Shown: positions 1 to 6,070 of the stretch, piece after piece
How positions within the stretch are numbered: the first letter of the stretch is position 1
Layout of the letters: each line of letters starts with the position of its first letter
Assembly: GCA_024277475.1 (NCBI GenBank)
Contig: JAJRVC010000415.1
Location: 1 to 6,070 of the forward strand
Direction: 5' to 3'
Origin: Deltaproteobacteria bacterium
GTDB lineage: Bacteria; Desulfobacterota; Desulfobacteria; Desulfobacterales; JAFDCJ01
DNA length: 6,070 nucleotides
Made by a program: the position numbers and the translations under genes
Notes under the pieces: generated by a model
The model's database searches: none
Told to the model about the DNA's origin: nothing
The model's input: the letters and a program-made list of their open reading frames with translations, nothing else

Positions 1-150
1 GATGGGCGTATAGGCTTTCTGGATATTGCCGGAATTGTTGAAGAAACCCTGAGCCGGTTTGATGGTGCTGCCTTGCGCAGTCTTGAAATGGTTGACGCCA
101 TAGACGGTGAGGCACGATGCGTAGCGCAGGATGTGATTGGTAAATTGTAA
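1..150 (+). CDS. dxr: 1-deoxy-D-xylulose 5-phosphate reductoisomerase, C-terminal end (partial)
   Basis: An open frame enters from the left edge in frame 1 and ends at a TAA at 148-150, giving 49 residues. It begins DGRIGFLDIAGIVEETL and ends with a helical stretch (AIDGEARCVAQDVIGKL). The (G)RIGFLDIA segment followed by VEETL resembles the C-terminal helical domain of alphaproteobacterial DXP reductoisomerase. That enzyme converts DXP to 2-C-methyl-D-erythritol 4-phosphate with NADPH in the cytoplasmic MEP isoprenoid pathway. The catalytic and NADPH-binding parts lie outside the window, so the call rests on this tail plus context: dxr directly upstream of rseP is a common bacterial arrangement. 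The stop lies 6 bp before the rseP ORF and overlaps its Shine-Dalgarno sequence, so the two are probably co-transcribed and translationally coupled. Confidence 0.82.
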   Translation, partial: DGRIGFLDIAGIVEETLSRFDGAALRSLEMVDAIDGEARCVAQDVIGKL

Positions 151-154
151 AGGA
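149..154 (+). promoter_or_regulatory. Shine-Dalgarno sequence of rseP
   Basis: AAAGGA here overlaps the dxr stop codon. Two ATG codons follow in tandem at 157 and 160. The gap is only 2 bases to the first and 5 to the second, so 160 is the better-spaced start. The two choices differ by one methionine. Confidence 0.6.
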
Positions 155-156
155 CC

Positions 157-1290
157 ATGATGGACGGTTTGATTGATGCTATTATTTATGTCAGTTCTTT
201 TCTGGCAATGTTATCTATTCTGGTATTTGTCCATGAATGGGGGCATTTCATTGTTGCCCGAATGAACGGCGTCCGCGTGGATGTATTCTCCATTGGCTTT
301 GGCCCGGAAATATGGGGTCGGACAGATAAAAAAGGCACCCGCTGGAAAGTCAGCTATGTGCCGCTGGGCGGTTATGTAAAGTTTTTCGGCGATGCCAGTG
401 AGGCCAGCACACCCGGAGACAGTCTGGATAAGATGTCGGAAGAAGACAAGAAAGTCTCTTTCCATCATAAGAAATTATATCAAAGGGCCGCTGTGGTATT
501 TGCCGGGCCATTTGCCAACTTTATCTTTGCTATCCTTATTATGGCCACATTTTTTTACGTTTATGGACAGGTTGATACTCCGGCGGTCGTATCATCCGTG
601 GTCGAAGGCAGTGCGGCAGAAGAAGCTGGCTTACAGAAAGGCGACGTTATTGTTGCGGTTGATGGCAGTGAGATCAAGCGGTTCAACGATGTGAGAATAG
701 AGGTGCTTTACAGCGCGGGCGAAAGCATGAATGTTGACGTGTTGCGTAGAGGTGAAATTGTAAGTCTTGTGCTTACGCCCAAGTTGACAAAAATCGTCCG
801 GGATGGTGAACCGGTGCTTGATGATGATGGGAAGCCGTTGGAACTGTATCAGATTGGGGTTCAGAATGCCGAGAAAACAGTTATCAGAGAGCATAATCTG
901 ACGTCAGCATTATGGGCCGGGGTTTTGGAAACCCGTGTGATCGTTGTCCAGTCCCTGCGCGGAATACGGCAGATGATCGTCGGCACAAGGTCGGTGAAGG
1001 AGTTGAGCGGACCAATTGGTATTGCAAAAATTGCCGGGGAATCTGCCAAGCGCGGCATTGATTTCTGGATCCGGGTTATGGCTTTGGTGTCCATAAGCCT
1101 GGGCATGATAAACCTATTCCCTATCCCCATGCTGGATGGCGGGCATTTGTTATTTTACGGATTTGAGGCCGTATTGGGCCGGAAACTAAGTGAACGAACA
1201 CAGGAATACGGGTTTCGTATAGGATTGGTTTTTATTTTAGGATTGATGATGTTGGCGACTTTCAATGACATATTGAAATTTAACTGGTAA
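157..1290 (+). CDS. rseP: RseP-family site-2 zinc metalloprotease (M50)
   Basis: This is an intramembrane protease of the inner membrane. In the RseP family it cleaves anti-sigma factors such as RseA after a first periplasmic cut, and remnant signal peptides; the substrate here is inferred. The protein has 377 residues, or 376 from the better-spaced ATG at 160. A first hydrophobic helix (about 8-30) carries the zinc motif HEWGH at 26-30. PLGGY follows at 69-73. A second membrane segment lies at about 112-136 and includes GPFAN (117-121). A single PDZ domain spans about 141-215, with GLQKGD at 158-163. The second active-site motif, NLFPIPMLDGG, is at 319-329, with D327 the likely third zinc ligand. 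A last membrane helix is near 352-372. One PDZ domain and about 377 residues fit alphaproteobacterial members; E. coli RseP is about 450 residues with two PDZ domains. It ends in tandem TAA codons (1288-1293). It lies between dxr and bamA, the usual place. Confidence 0.96.
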   Translation: MMDGLIDAIIYVSSFLAMLSILVFVHEWGHFIVARMNGVRVDVFSIGFGPEIWGRTDKKGTRWKVSYVPLGGYVKFFGDASEASTPGDSLDKMSEEDKKVSFHHKKLYQRAAVVFAGPFANFIFAILIMATFFYVYGQVDTPAVVSSVVEGSAAEEAGLQKGDVIVAVDGSEIKRFNDVRIEVLYSAGESMNVDVLRRGEIVSLVLTPKLTKIVRDGEPVLDDDGKPLELYQIGVQNAEKTVIREHNLTSALWAGVLETRVIVVQSLRGIRQMIVGTRSVKELSGPIGIAKIAGESAKRGIDFWIRVMALVSISLGMINLFPIPMLDGGHLLFYGFEAVLGRKLSERTQEYGFRIGLVFILGLMMLATFNDILKFNW

Positions 1291-1328
1291 TAAGGCCACA
1301 TCTACTATAAAAAAAGCAAAAAATAAAC

Positions 1329-1332
1329 AGGA
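1329..1332 (+). promoter_or_regulatory. Shine-Dalgarno sequence of bamA, supporting a TTG start
   Basis: AGGA lies 9 bases before the TTG at 1342-1344. In the bamA frame a TAA at 1324-1326 blocks any earlier start and there is no ATG or GTG between it and the TTG. The same AGGA abuts an out-of-frame ATG at 1332, which is too close for it to serve. Confidence 0.55.
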
Positions 1333-1341
1333 TGCTACTCT

Positions 1342-3693
1342 TTGTTAAATCGCATTGTTAAAATTTGTATAGTTTGGTTATTATTCGGTGGGTTGGTTCA
1401 GGGGAATTCAGTTTTTGGAATTTCGGGGGCAAATGCTCAGGAGGCCAGCTACGATAATCGGGATATTATCTCTGATGTGGTGGTTGAGGGTAACCAGCGC
1501 ATTGAGTCCGATACCGTAAAATCCTATATTTTTGTTCGCAAGGGCGATCTGTATAACGAAAAGCAGGTGGACCGTTCGTTGAAATCCCTGTTTAATACGG
1601 GATTATTTTCCGATGTGAAAATTGGCCGGTCCGGCAAAACCCTGGTCATCAAGATTTCAGAAAATCCGATCATCAACCGCATTGTTTTTGAAGGCAATAA
1701 ATATAAAAAAGACGACAAGCTGTATGAAGAAATTCATTTGCGGCCCCGGATTGTTTTTTCCCGCTCTAAAGTACGTGCCGATGTGCAAAGGCTTTTGGAG
1801 ATATATCGCCGGGGTGGACGGTTCGCCGCCAGCATCGAACCAAAGGTTATTCAACTGGATCAGAATCGGATAAATCTGGTGTTTGAAATTACCGAGGGCC
1901 CGAAAAGCAGCATCGGTAAAATCAATTTCATGGGCAACAGAATCTATAATAATGATGATTTGCGTGCGGTTCTGCGGTCCAAGGAAAGCCGGTGGTGGAA
2001 GTTCCTGACCTCTGATGATACGTATGACCCGGACAGGATGGCTTTTGACAAGCAGTTGGTTCGGGATTTTTACCGGTCTCGCGGCTATGCGGATTTCAGG
2101 ATAACCTCTGCGGTAACCGAACTGGCCCCCAACAAAGAAACATTCTTCATCAACTATACCGTTGAAGAGGGCGTTATCTATCATTTTGGCGAGGTCAAGG
2201 TTGAAAGCCAGATACCTGATCTGGACTCGGATATTTTAAGTCTGCTGGTATTTACCAGAAAGGGGCAATTATATAATTCCGAATTGATTGATGATACGGT
2301 AGAATATCTGACCAGTGTTGCGGGTTTGAAGGGTTATGCCTTCGTTAACGTGCGCCCCCGGATCAAACGTGACCGTGAAAAACAGACAGTTAATATTACC
2401 TATATCGTCAACAAGGCCCCGCGCGTTTATGTGGAACGGGTTGAGATCCACGGTAATGCCCGTACCCATGACCGTGTGATTCGCCGGGAAATGCGCCTGA
2501 TCGAAGGCGACAGCTATAACTCCTCAAAAATGAAACGCTCAGAAATCCGGATTAAATCTCTTGGTTTCTTTAAACAAGTAGAGATTGATCAGGTTGAGGG
2601 ATCATCAAATGATAAAACCATTCTTGAGGTAACCGTTGAGGAGCAGGCGACAGGCGAACTTTCCGTCGGGGCTGGTTTTTCCAGCCGGGAAAGTTTCTTG
2701 TTTGATTTTAGCATTCGGGAAAGAAATCTATTGGGCCGGGGGCAGGACCTGCGGTTTGGCAGCCGTATATCCAGCAGGCGTAAGGAGCTGGATATTGGCT
2801 TCACGGAACCCTACTTTATGGGGCGTCCTGTTGTCGCCGGTGTGGATTTATTCTATCGGGATAACAGTTTCAGGGAAGCGAACTTTACCCAAATTTCTCT
2901 TGGGTTGGGCTTACGTTCCGCGTTTCAGATCACCGAATATGTCGTCATGAGTAGTCGCTATAATCTGCGCCGGGATGAAATTGACATACCGTCTGCTTTC
3001 CTGGCAAGGCGTAGCCCGTTCACTACCACGAATATTGGTATTTTTACAACATCGTCAATAGGTTATGGGATATCTTTCGACACTCTCGACAATCGGCAGA
3101 AACCTAACCGGGGCCAGCGGATGGTTATAAATCAAGATGTGGCGGGCCTTGGCGGCAATGTGAAATATATTCGCACACAAGCCAATTATAATTACTTTGT
3201 ACCTATTCACGGGCGCTGGATTTTCGGGATTAAAGCTGAAGGTGGTCATATTCTGGGGATGGGGCAGGATATTCGTATTAATGACCGTTTTTTCCTGGGT
3301 AATCCCCGTATGCGTGGCTTCAAACAGGCCGGTATTGGCCCACGCGATGCCCTGACCAGGGATGCACTTGGGGGCAATGTTTTTTATAAGGGATCAATGG
3401 AAATATTTATACCATTAGGCTCTGGCGCGCGCGAGCTTGGTATTGAAGCAAGTATGTTTGTTGATGCCGGCGCGCTTTTTACGGTTGACTTGCCGAAGCG
3501 GTTGTTTAATCCTGCAACTGGTTTTACGCATACGATTGTGGGGAATACCCCAAAACCAAGAGTGGCAGCAGGTATCGGTTTTACCTGGACATCACCATTT
3601 GGCCCATTTAGGGTCGATTTTGCCAAGGCTATTTTGTCTGACAAATTCGACAAAACGGAATTTTTCCAATTTAACATCGGAACCAGATTTTAA
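1342..3693 (+). CDS. bamA: Outer-membrane protein assembly factor BamA
   Basis: BamA is the Omp85-family core of the BAM complex, which folds and inserts beta-barrel proteins into the outer membrane. The 783 residues are full length (E. coli BamA is 810). A signal peptide covers 1-32: basic LNRIVK, a hydrophobic core, then ANA before QE. Five POTRA domains follow at about 42-109, 110-187, 188-278, 279-361 and 362-436, with repeated markers such as VVVEGNQRI (46-54), IVFEGNKY (114-121) and VEIHGNAR (367-374). POTRA3 carries the RWWKF...DDTYDPDR stretch (217-232) typical of alphaproteobacteria. The C-terminal 16-strand barrel starts near 440. Its loop-6 motif appears as MRGF at 657-660, with R658 matching the conserved arginine of VRGF. 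The protein ends FNIGTRF, with the terminal Phe of a barrel signal. The mature protein has no cysteine, so the loop-6 disulfide of E. coli is absent. The TTG start is needed to include the signal peptide. The next gene starts 1 bp after the stop. Confidence 0.97.
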   Translation: MLNRIVKICIVWLLFGGLVQGNSVFGISGANAQEASYDNRDIISDVVVEGNQRIESDTVKSYIFVRKGDLYNEKQVDRSLKSLFNTGLFSDVKIGRSGKTLVIKISENPIINRIVFEGNKYKKDDKLYEEIHLRPRIVFSRSKVRADVQRLLEIYRRGGRFAASIEPKVIQLDQNRINLVFEITEGPKSSIGKINFMGNRIYNNDDLRAVLRSKESRWWKFLTSDDTYDPDRMAFDKQLVRDFYRSRGYADFRITSAVTELAPNKETFFINYTVEEGVIYHFGEVKVESQIPDLDSDILSLLVFTRKGQLYNSELIDDTVEYLTSVAGLKGYAFVNVRPRIKRDREKQTVNITYIVNKAPRVYVERVEIHGNARTHDRVIRREMRLIEGDSYNSSKMKRSEIRIKSLGFFKQVEIDQVEGSSNDKTILEVTVEEQATGELSVGAGFSSRESFLFDFSIRERNLLGRGQDLRFGSRISSRRKELDIGFTEPYFMGRPVVAGVDLFYRDNSFREANFTQISLGLGLRSAFQITEYVVMSSRYNLRRDEIDIPSAFLARRSPFTTTNIGIFTTSSIGYGISFDTLDNRQKPNRGQRMVINQDVAGLGGNVKYIRTQANYNYFVPIHGRWIFGIKAEGGHILGMGQDIRINDRFFLGNPRMRGFKQAGIGPRDALTRDALGGNVFYKGSMEIFIPLGSGARELGIEASMFVDAGALFTVDLPKRLFNPATGFTHTIVGNTPKPRVAAGIGFTWTSPFGPFRVDFAKAILSDKFDKTEFFQFNIGTRF

Positions 3694-3694
3694 A

Positions 3695-4285
3695 ATGAAC
3701 AAGATAATCAAGATTACTGTTATGGCGGCTATTGTATCCGCTGTTTCCACATTCACCACCATTGGCACATCACTTGCGGCTGAGGCTCTGCCCACGGCGG
3801 TAATTGCTGTGATTGACAGCCGTATGGTCAGGTTTAATTCTGCGGCTGGCAAGGATATTCAAAGCCAGCTTGACAAGATCCGGACAAAATTTCAGGCGGA
3901 GATTGCCGAGCAGGAAAAAAAGCTGAAAGAGGAAGAAGCTACCCTCAAATCCCAGCGGTCAATCCTGCCCAAGGAATCCTATGACGCCAAGGTCAAGGAT
4001 TTCCAGAACAAGGTTCTGACCGTACAGCGGGAAGTTCAGATCAAAAACCGTCAGCTTGAAACGGCTCTGGGCAATGCGCAGAACGAATTGCAACGGGCTT
4101 TGAAGCCTATCCTGCAGAAAATTCTGAAAGAGCATAAGGCAACCATGATTATGGATGTCAGTCTGGTCATTGAAAAAGGCCCGGGCCTTGATGTGACGAC
4201 TAACGTTATCGAAGCGCTGGATCAAGTCCTGCCCTCAATAAAGGTGGAGCTTCCGGCGGCTAGTGCTACGCCTGTTGCCAAATAA
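3695..4285 (+). CDS. skp: OmpH/Skp-family periplasmic chaperone
   Basis: Skp-type chaperones are trimers with long helical arms that hold unfolded outer-membrane proteins in the periplasm and pass them to BamA. The ATG at 3695 gives 196 residues, somewhat longer than E. coli Skp (161). A signal peptide is clear: MNKIIKI, a hydrophobic core to about 23, and likely cleavage after SLA (26-28) or LAA (27-29). A short beta segment (AVIAVIDSRMV) precedes a charged, Lys/Glu/Gln-rich coiled coil from about 55 to 140. A second beta segment (ATMIMDVSLVI) closes the body, and the tail is rich in Ala and Pro. This is the OmpH fold order. The frame is open further upstream, but that part overlaps bamA and would bury the signal peptide. 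The start is 1 bp after the bamA stop with only a weak GGAA 12 bases before it, so translation is probably coupled to bamA. The family is confident; the symbol follows the chaperone role. Confidence 0.92.
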   Translation: MNKIIKITVMAAIVSAVSTFTTIGTSLAAEALPTAVIAVIDSRMVRFNSAAGKDIQSQLDKIRTKFQAEIAEQEKKLKEEEATLKSQRSILPKESYDAKVKDFQNKVLTVQREVQIKNRQLETALGNAQNELQRALKPILQKILKEHKATMIMDVSLVIEKGPGLDVTTNVIEALDQVLPSIKVELPAASATPVAK

Positions 4286-4311
4286 GCCTATTAGGGGGTA
4301 GAAAGTTCGCT

Positions 4312-4782
4312 ATGTCAGAAGAAGTACGCAACGAAGCGGAAACCATTGGTGTTGAGCGGATCATGGAATTGATCCCGCACAGATATCCGATGCTGTTGAT
4401 AGATCAGCTGACCGATATTAATCCCGGCTTATCAGCGGTTGGCATTAAATGCGTGACCATGAACGAGCCTTTCTTTCAGGGGCATTTTCCGGGAAAACCG
4501 GTGATGCCCGGCGTCCTGATTGTTGAGGCTATGGCTCAGGCAGCGGCCACGCTGGTTATGCTGAGCATGGAAGAGGAGGCCACTGAAAAGCTGGCTTATT
4601 TCATGTCCATTGACGGGGCGAAATTTCGCAAAACTGTTGTGCCGGGCGACAGGCTGGAACTGCATATCACCAAGGAACGTCACCGGGGGCCGGTATGGCG
4701 TTTCAAGGGTGAAGGCAAGGTTGCCGGTGAATTGGTGGCCGAGGCTACCTTCACCGCCATGATCGCCGACAAGCAGGCTTGA
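4312..4782 (+). CDS. fabZ: 3-hydroxyacyl-[acyl-carrier-protein] dehydratase FabZ
   Basis: FabZ is a cytoplasmic hot-dog-fold enzyme that dehydrates (3R)-hydroxyacyl-ACP to trans-2-enoyl-ACP in type II fatty-acid elongation. The 156 residues match the family length. The start region IMELIPHRYPMLLID (17-31) is the usual N-terminal signature. The catalytic pair is H58, in FQGHFPGKPVMPG (55-67), and E72, in LIVEAMAQAA (69-78). An AGGGGG at 4293-4298 is 13 bases from the ATG; the closer AGAAAG at 4300-4305 may also act in ribosome binding. It starts 26 bp after skp. In many Gram-negative bacteria fabZ sits between lpxD and lpxA, because lipid A acylation and fatty-acid synthesis compete for the same hydroxyacyl-ACP. 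Here neither flanking lpx gene is present. Confidence 0.97.
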   Translation: MSEEVRNEAETIGVERIMELIPHRYPMLLIDQLTDINPGLSAVGIKCVTMNEPFFQGHFPGKPVMPGVLIVEAMAQAAATLVMLSMEEEATEKLAYFMSIDGAKFRKTVVPGDRLELHITKERHRGPVWRFKGEGKVAGELVAEATFTAMIADKQA

Positions 4783-4787
4783 TTGGT

Positions 4788-5183
4788 ATGGCGGGCGGCA
4801 ATCGTTTTTTGCATGTGATGATCCGGGTTCTGGACCTGGATAAATCTATTGAATTCTATTGCCAGAATCTGGGGCTTGATCTTTTGCGGAGAAAAGATTT
4901 TCCTGAGGGCAAATTTACTTTGGCTTTTCTGGGCTACGGGGATGAGCGTGACCATACTGTCATTGAGCTGACCCATAACTGGGACCGTACAGAGCCATAT
5001 GTCATGGGTGAGGCCTTTGGTCATCTGGCTATTGGGGTAAAGGATATTTATGCTATCTGTGCAGAGCTTGAAGAGAAGGGTATTGAGATTCCCCGAAAAC
5101 CGGGCCCAATGAAGGGCGGCAAGACGGTGATCGCCTTTGTCCGTGACCCGGATGGTTATATGATCGAATTTATTGAGCGTTAA
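4788..5183 (+). CDS. gloA: Lactoylglutathione lyase (glyoxalase I, short Ni-type)
   Basis: Glyoxalase I isomerises the hemithioacetal of methylglyoxal and glutathione to S-lactoylglutathione, a cytoplasmic detoxification step. From the ATG at 4788 the protein has 131 residues (E. coli GloA has 135) with two beta-alpha-beta-beta-beta modules. The four metal ligands of the family are all visible: H9 (RFLHVMIRV), E60 (VIELTHNW), H79 (FGHLAIGV) and E127 (YMIEFIE). They align with E. coli H5, E56, H74 and E122. The stretches LAFLGYG (45-51), KGGKTVIAFV (109-118) and DPDGY (120-124) also match. The protein lacks the insertions of eukaryotic Zn-type enzymes, so Ni or Co use is expected from the family. 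An alternative TTG start at 4779 overlaps the fabZ stop, but AGG at 4775-4777 is better spaced for the ATG. The gap after fabZ is 5 bp, implying co-transcription and coupling. It is the last gene before the terminator. Confidence 0.93.
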   Translation: MAGGNRFLHVMIRVLDLDKSIEFYCQNLGLDLLRRKDFPEGKFTLAFLGYGDERDHTVIELTHNWDRTEPYVMGEAFGHLAIGVKDIYAICAELEEKGIEIPRKPGPMKGGKTVIAFVRDPDGYMIEFIER

Positions 5184-5221
5184 AAAAGCCCGAAGATTTT
5201 ACCTCCGGGCTTTTTATTTTT
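5183..5221. terminator. Bidirectional intrinsic terminator between gloA and gltA
   Basis: The arms AAAAAGCCCG (5183-5192) and CGGGCTTTTT (5206-5215) pair perfectly around a 13-base loop. On the plus strand the stem runs into TTTTTATTTTT (5211-5221), ending the dxr-to-gloA run. On the minus strand the A-run at 5182-5187 becomes the T-tract that ends gltA. The hairpin begins at the last base of the gloA stop and lies about 14 bp beyond the gltA stop, so it fills nearly the whole intergenic space. Confidence 0.9.
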
Positions 5222-5234
5222 CTGACAGAATGTT

Positions 5235-6070
5235 TTATCTATTTTCAATATCCACATAATCCCGAAAAGTATCACCGGTGAACAGTTGACGCGGGCGGCC
5301 AATCTTCTGGGTCGGATCTTCGATCATTTCGCCCCATTGTGATACCCAGCCGGTTGTCCTGGCCAGTGCAAACAGGACGGTGAACATGCCGGTGGGGAAC
5401 CCCATGGCTTTCAGGATAATGCCGGAATAAAAATCCACATTGGGGTAGAGTTTCTTTTCCTTGAAATAATCATCTTCCAGCGCAATGCGTTCAAGTTCGC
5501 GGGCCACATCCAGCATGGGGTCATTAACGCCAAGCTCATCCAGAACTTCTTTGGCTGACTTGGCCAGAACCTTTGCCCGTGGGTCAAAGTTTTTATAGAC
5601 CCGGTGGCCAAAGCCCATCAGGCGGAAGGGATCGTTCTTGTCCTTGGCTTTTTCCACATATTCCGGAATACGGTCCACAGTGCCGATTTCCTGTAACATA
5701 TTCAGGCAGGCTTCATTAGCGCCGCCGTGAGCCGGTCCCCAGAGGGAGGCAATGCCCGCCGCGATACAGGCAAAGGGATTGGCTCCCGATGACCCGGCCA
5801 GACGAACCGTGGAGGTGGAGGCATTTTGCTCATGGTCCGCATGGAGGATAAAGATTTTATCCATGGCACTGGCCAGAACCGGGCTGACCTCATATTCTTC
5901 GCATTGGGGTACGCCAAAGGTCATATGCAGGAAGTTTTCCGCATAGCTCATGTCATTACGTGGATAGACGAAAGGCTGGCCAACAGAATATTTATAGGCC
6001 ATGGAGGCAATGGTCGGGATTTTGGCAATCAGGCGGTGGGAGGCAATTTTACGTTGCACGGGATCATTAA
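5235..6070 (-). CDS. gltA: Citrate synthase, type II hexameric-like (N-terminal part outside window)
   Basis: Citrate synthase condenses oxaloacetate and acetyl-CoA to citrate in the cytoplasmic TCA cycle. The gene reads leftward and ends at TAA (5237-5235). The frame stays open through the right edge, leaving 277 complete codons in view. Counting V1 as the GTG codon at 6059-6057, the catalytic triad is H111 ([10 protein letters not shown]), H152 ([16 protein letters not shown], the citrate synthase signature) and D209 (PNVDFYSG). The spacings, 41 and 57 residues, equal those of E. coli H264, H305 and D362. That places the visible part at about residues 151-427 of an E. coli-length protein, so roughly 150 N-terminal residues are missing. 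[10 protein letters not shown] (73-82) is also typical. The GTG is an internal valine codon, not a start: N-D-P precede it in frame, giving the conserved run [14 protein letters not shown]. Its promoter lies outside the window. It converges on gloA and shares the terminator. Confidence 0.96.
   Translation of the reverse strand, partial: NDPVQRKIASHRLIAKIPTIASMAYKYSVGQPFVYPRNDMSYAENFLHMTFGVPQCEEYEVSPVLASAMDKIFILHADHEQNASTSTVRLAGSSGANPFACIAAGIASLWGPAHGGANEACLNMLQEIGTVDRIPEYVEKAKDKNDPFRLMGFGHRVYKNFDPRAKVLAKSAKEVLDELGVNDPMLDVARELERIALEDDYFKEKKLYPNVDFYSGIILKAMGFPTGMFTVLFALARTTGWVSQWGEMIEDPTQKIGRPRQLFTGDTFRDYVDIENR

Noticed and set aside
1279..1311. Possible promoter before bamA (TTTAAC, 18-base spacer, TACTAT)
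   Set aside because: Only 3 of 6 and 4 of 6 bases match the sigma-70 boxes in an AT-rich gap where such matches arise by chance. A sigma-E-type promoter is not visible either.
1291..1341. Terminator or RNA element between rseP and bamA
   Set aside because: The 51-bp gap is A-rich but contains no inverted repeat able to form a stable hairpin.
1657..2184. Long antisense open frame (175 codons) on the minus strand inside bamA
   Set aside because: It lies entirely opposite a clear bamA POTRA region, has no recognisable domain or ribosome site, and its composition is what the complementary strand of bamA would give.
3437..3694. Extended N-terminus for the Skp-type protein, reading back into bamA
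   Set aside because: The extra 86 residues overlap the bamA barrel in another frame and would place the signal peptide inside the protein. ATG 3695 gives a textbook secreted protein.
4779..4787. TTG at 4779 as the gloA start
   Set aside because: AGG at 4775-4777 would be 1 base away, too close. The ATG at 4788 is 10 bases away and gives an N-terminus that aligns with short glyoxalase I proteins.
6057..6059. GTG on the minus strand as the start of a 274-residue citrate synthase
   Set aside because: The frame continues upstream through N-D-P to the window edge, the conserved run [12 protein letters not shown] spans the GTG, and catalytic-residue spacing shows about 150 residues are missing. 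It is an internal Val codon.

Overview
The window looks like a chromosomal core region of an alphaproteobacterium. Evidence is the gene order dxr-rseP-bamA-skp-fabZ, a short single-PDZ RseP, an alphaproteobacterial-type BamA, and a convergent citrate synthase gene downstream. Base composition is moderate (high 40s % G+C by eye), with no change that would suggest a recently acquired island. I cannot fix the genus; a marine or moderate-GC lineage near Kordiimonadales, Emcibacterales or Sphingomonadales is only a guess.

Layout: bases 1-150 hold the 3' end of dxr (isoprenoid synthesis). A tightly packed plus-strand run follows: rseP (site-2 protease, 157-1290), bamA (outer-membrane protein assembly, TTG start, 1342-3693), an OmpH/Skp-type periplasmic chaperone (3695-4285), fabZ (3-hydroxyacyl-ACP dehydratase, 4312-4782) and a Ni-type glyoxalase I (most likely 4788-5183). 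Gaps are 1 to 51 bp, with no internal terminator and no convincing internal promoter, so one transcript is likely. A hairpin with T-runs on both strands (5183-5221) ends this run and also ends the convergent minus-strand gltA, whose C-terminal two-thirds fill 5235-6070. No gene-free stretch exceeds 52 bp.

Functionally this is an envelope-biogenesis operon: RseP handles envelope-stress proteolysis, Skp escorts unfolded outer-membrane proteins and BamA inserts them, while FabZ feeds fatty-acid elongation. The most notable thing is what is missing. In many alphaproteobacteria lpxD lies between bamA/skp and fabZ, lpxA-lpxI-lpxB follow fabZ, and in some rhizobia gltA is the convergent neighbour beyond lpxB. 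Here fabZ and gltA remain, but no lpx gene is present and a glyoxalase sits where lpxA would start. The lipid A genes have therefore either moved or been lost. I found no mobile element, CRISPR array, RNA gene or clearly new system.
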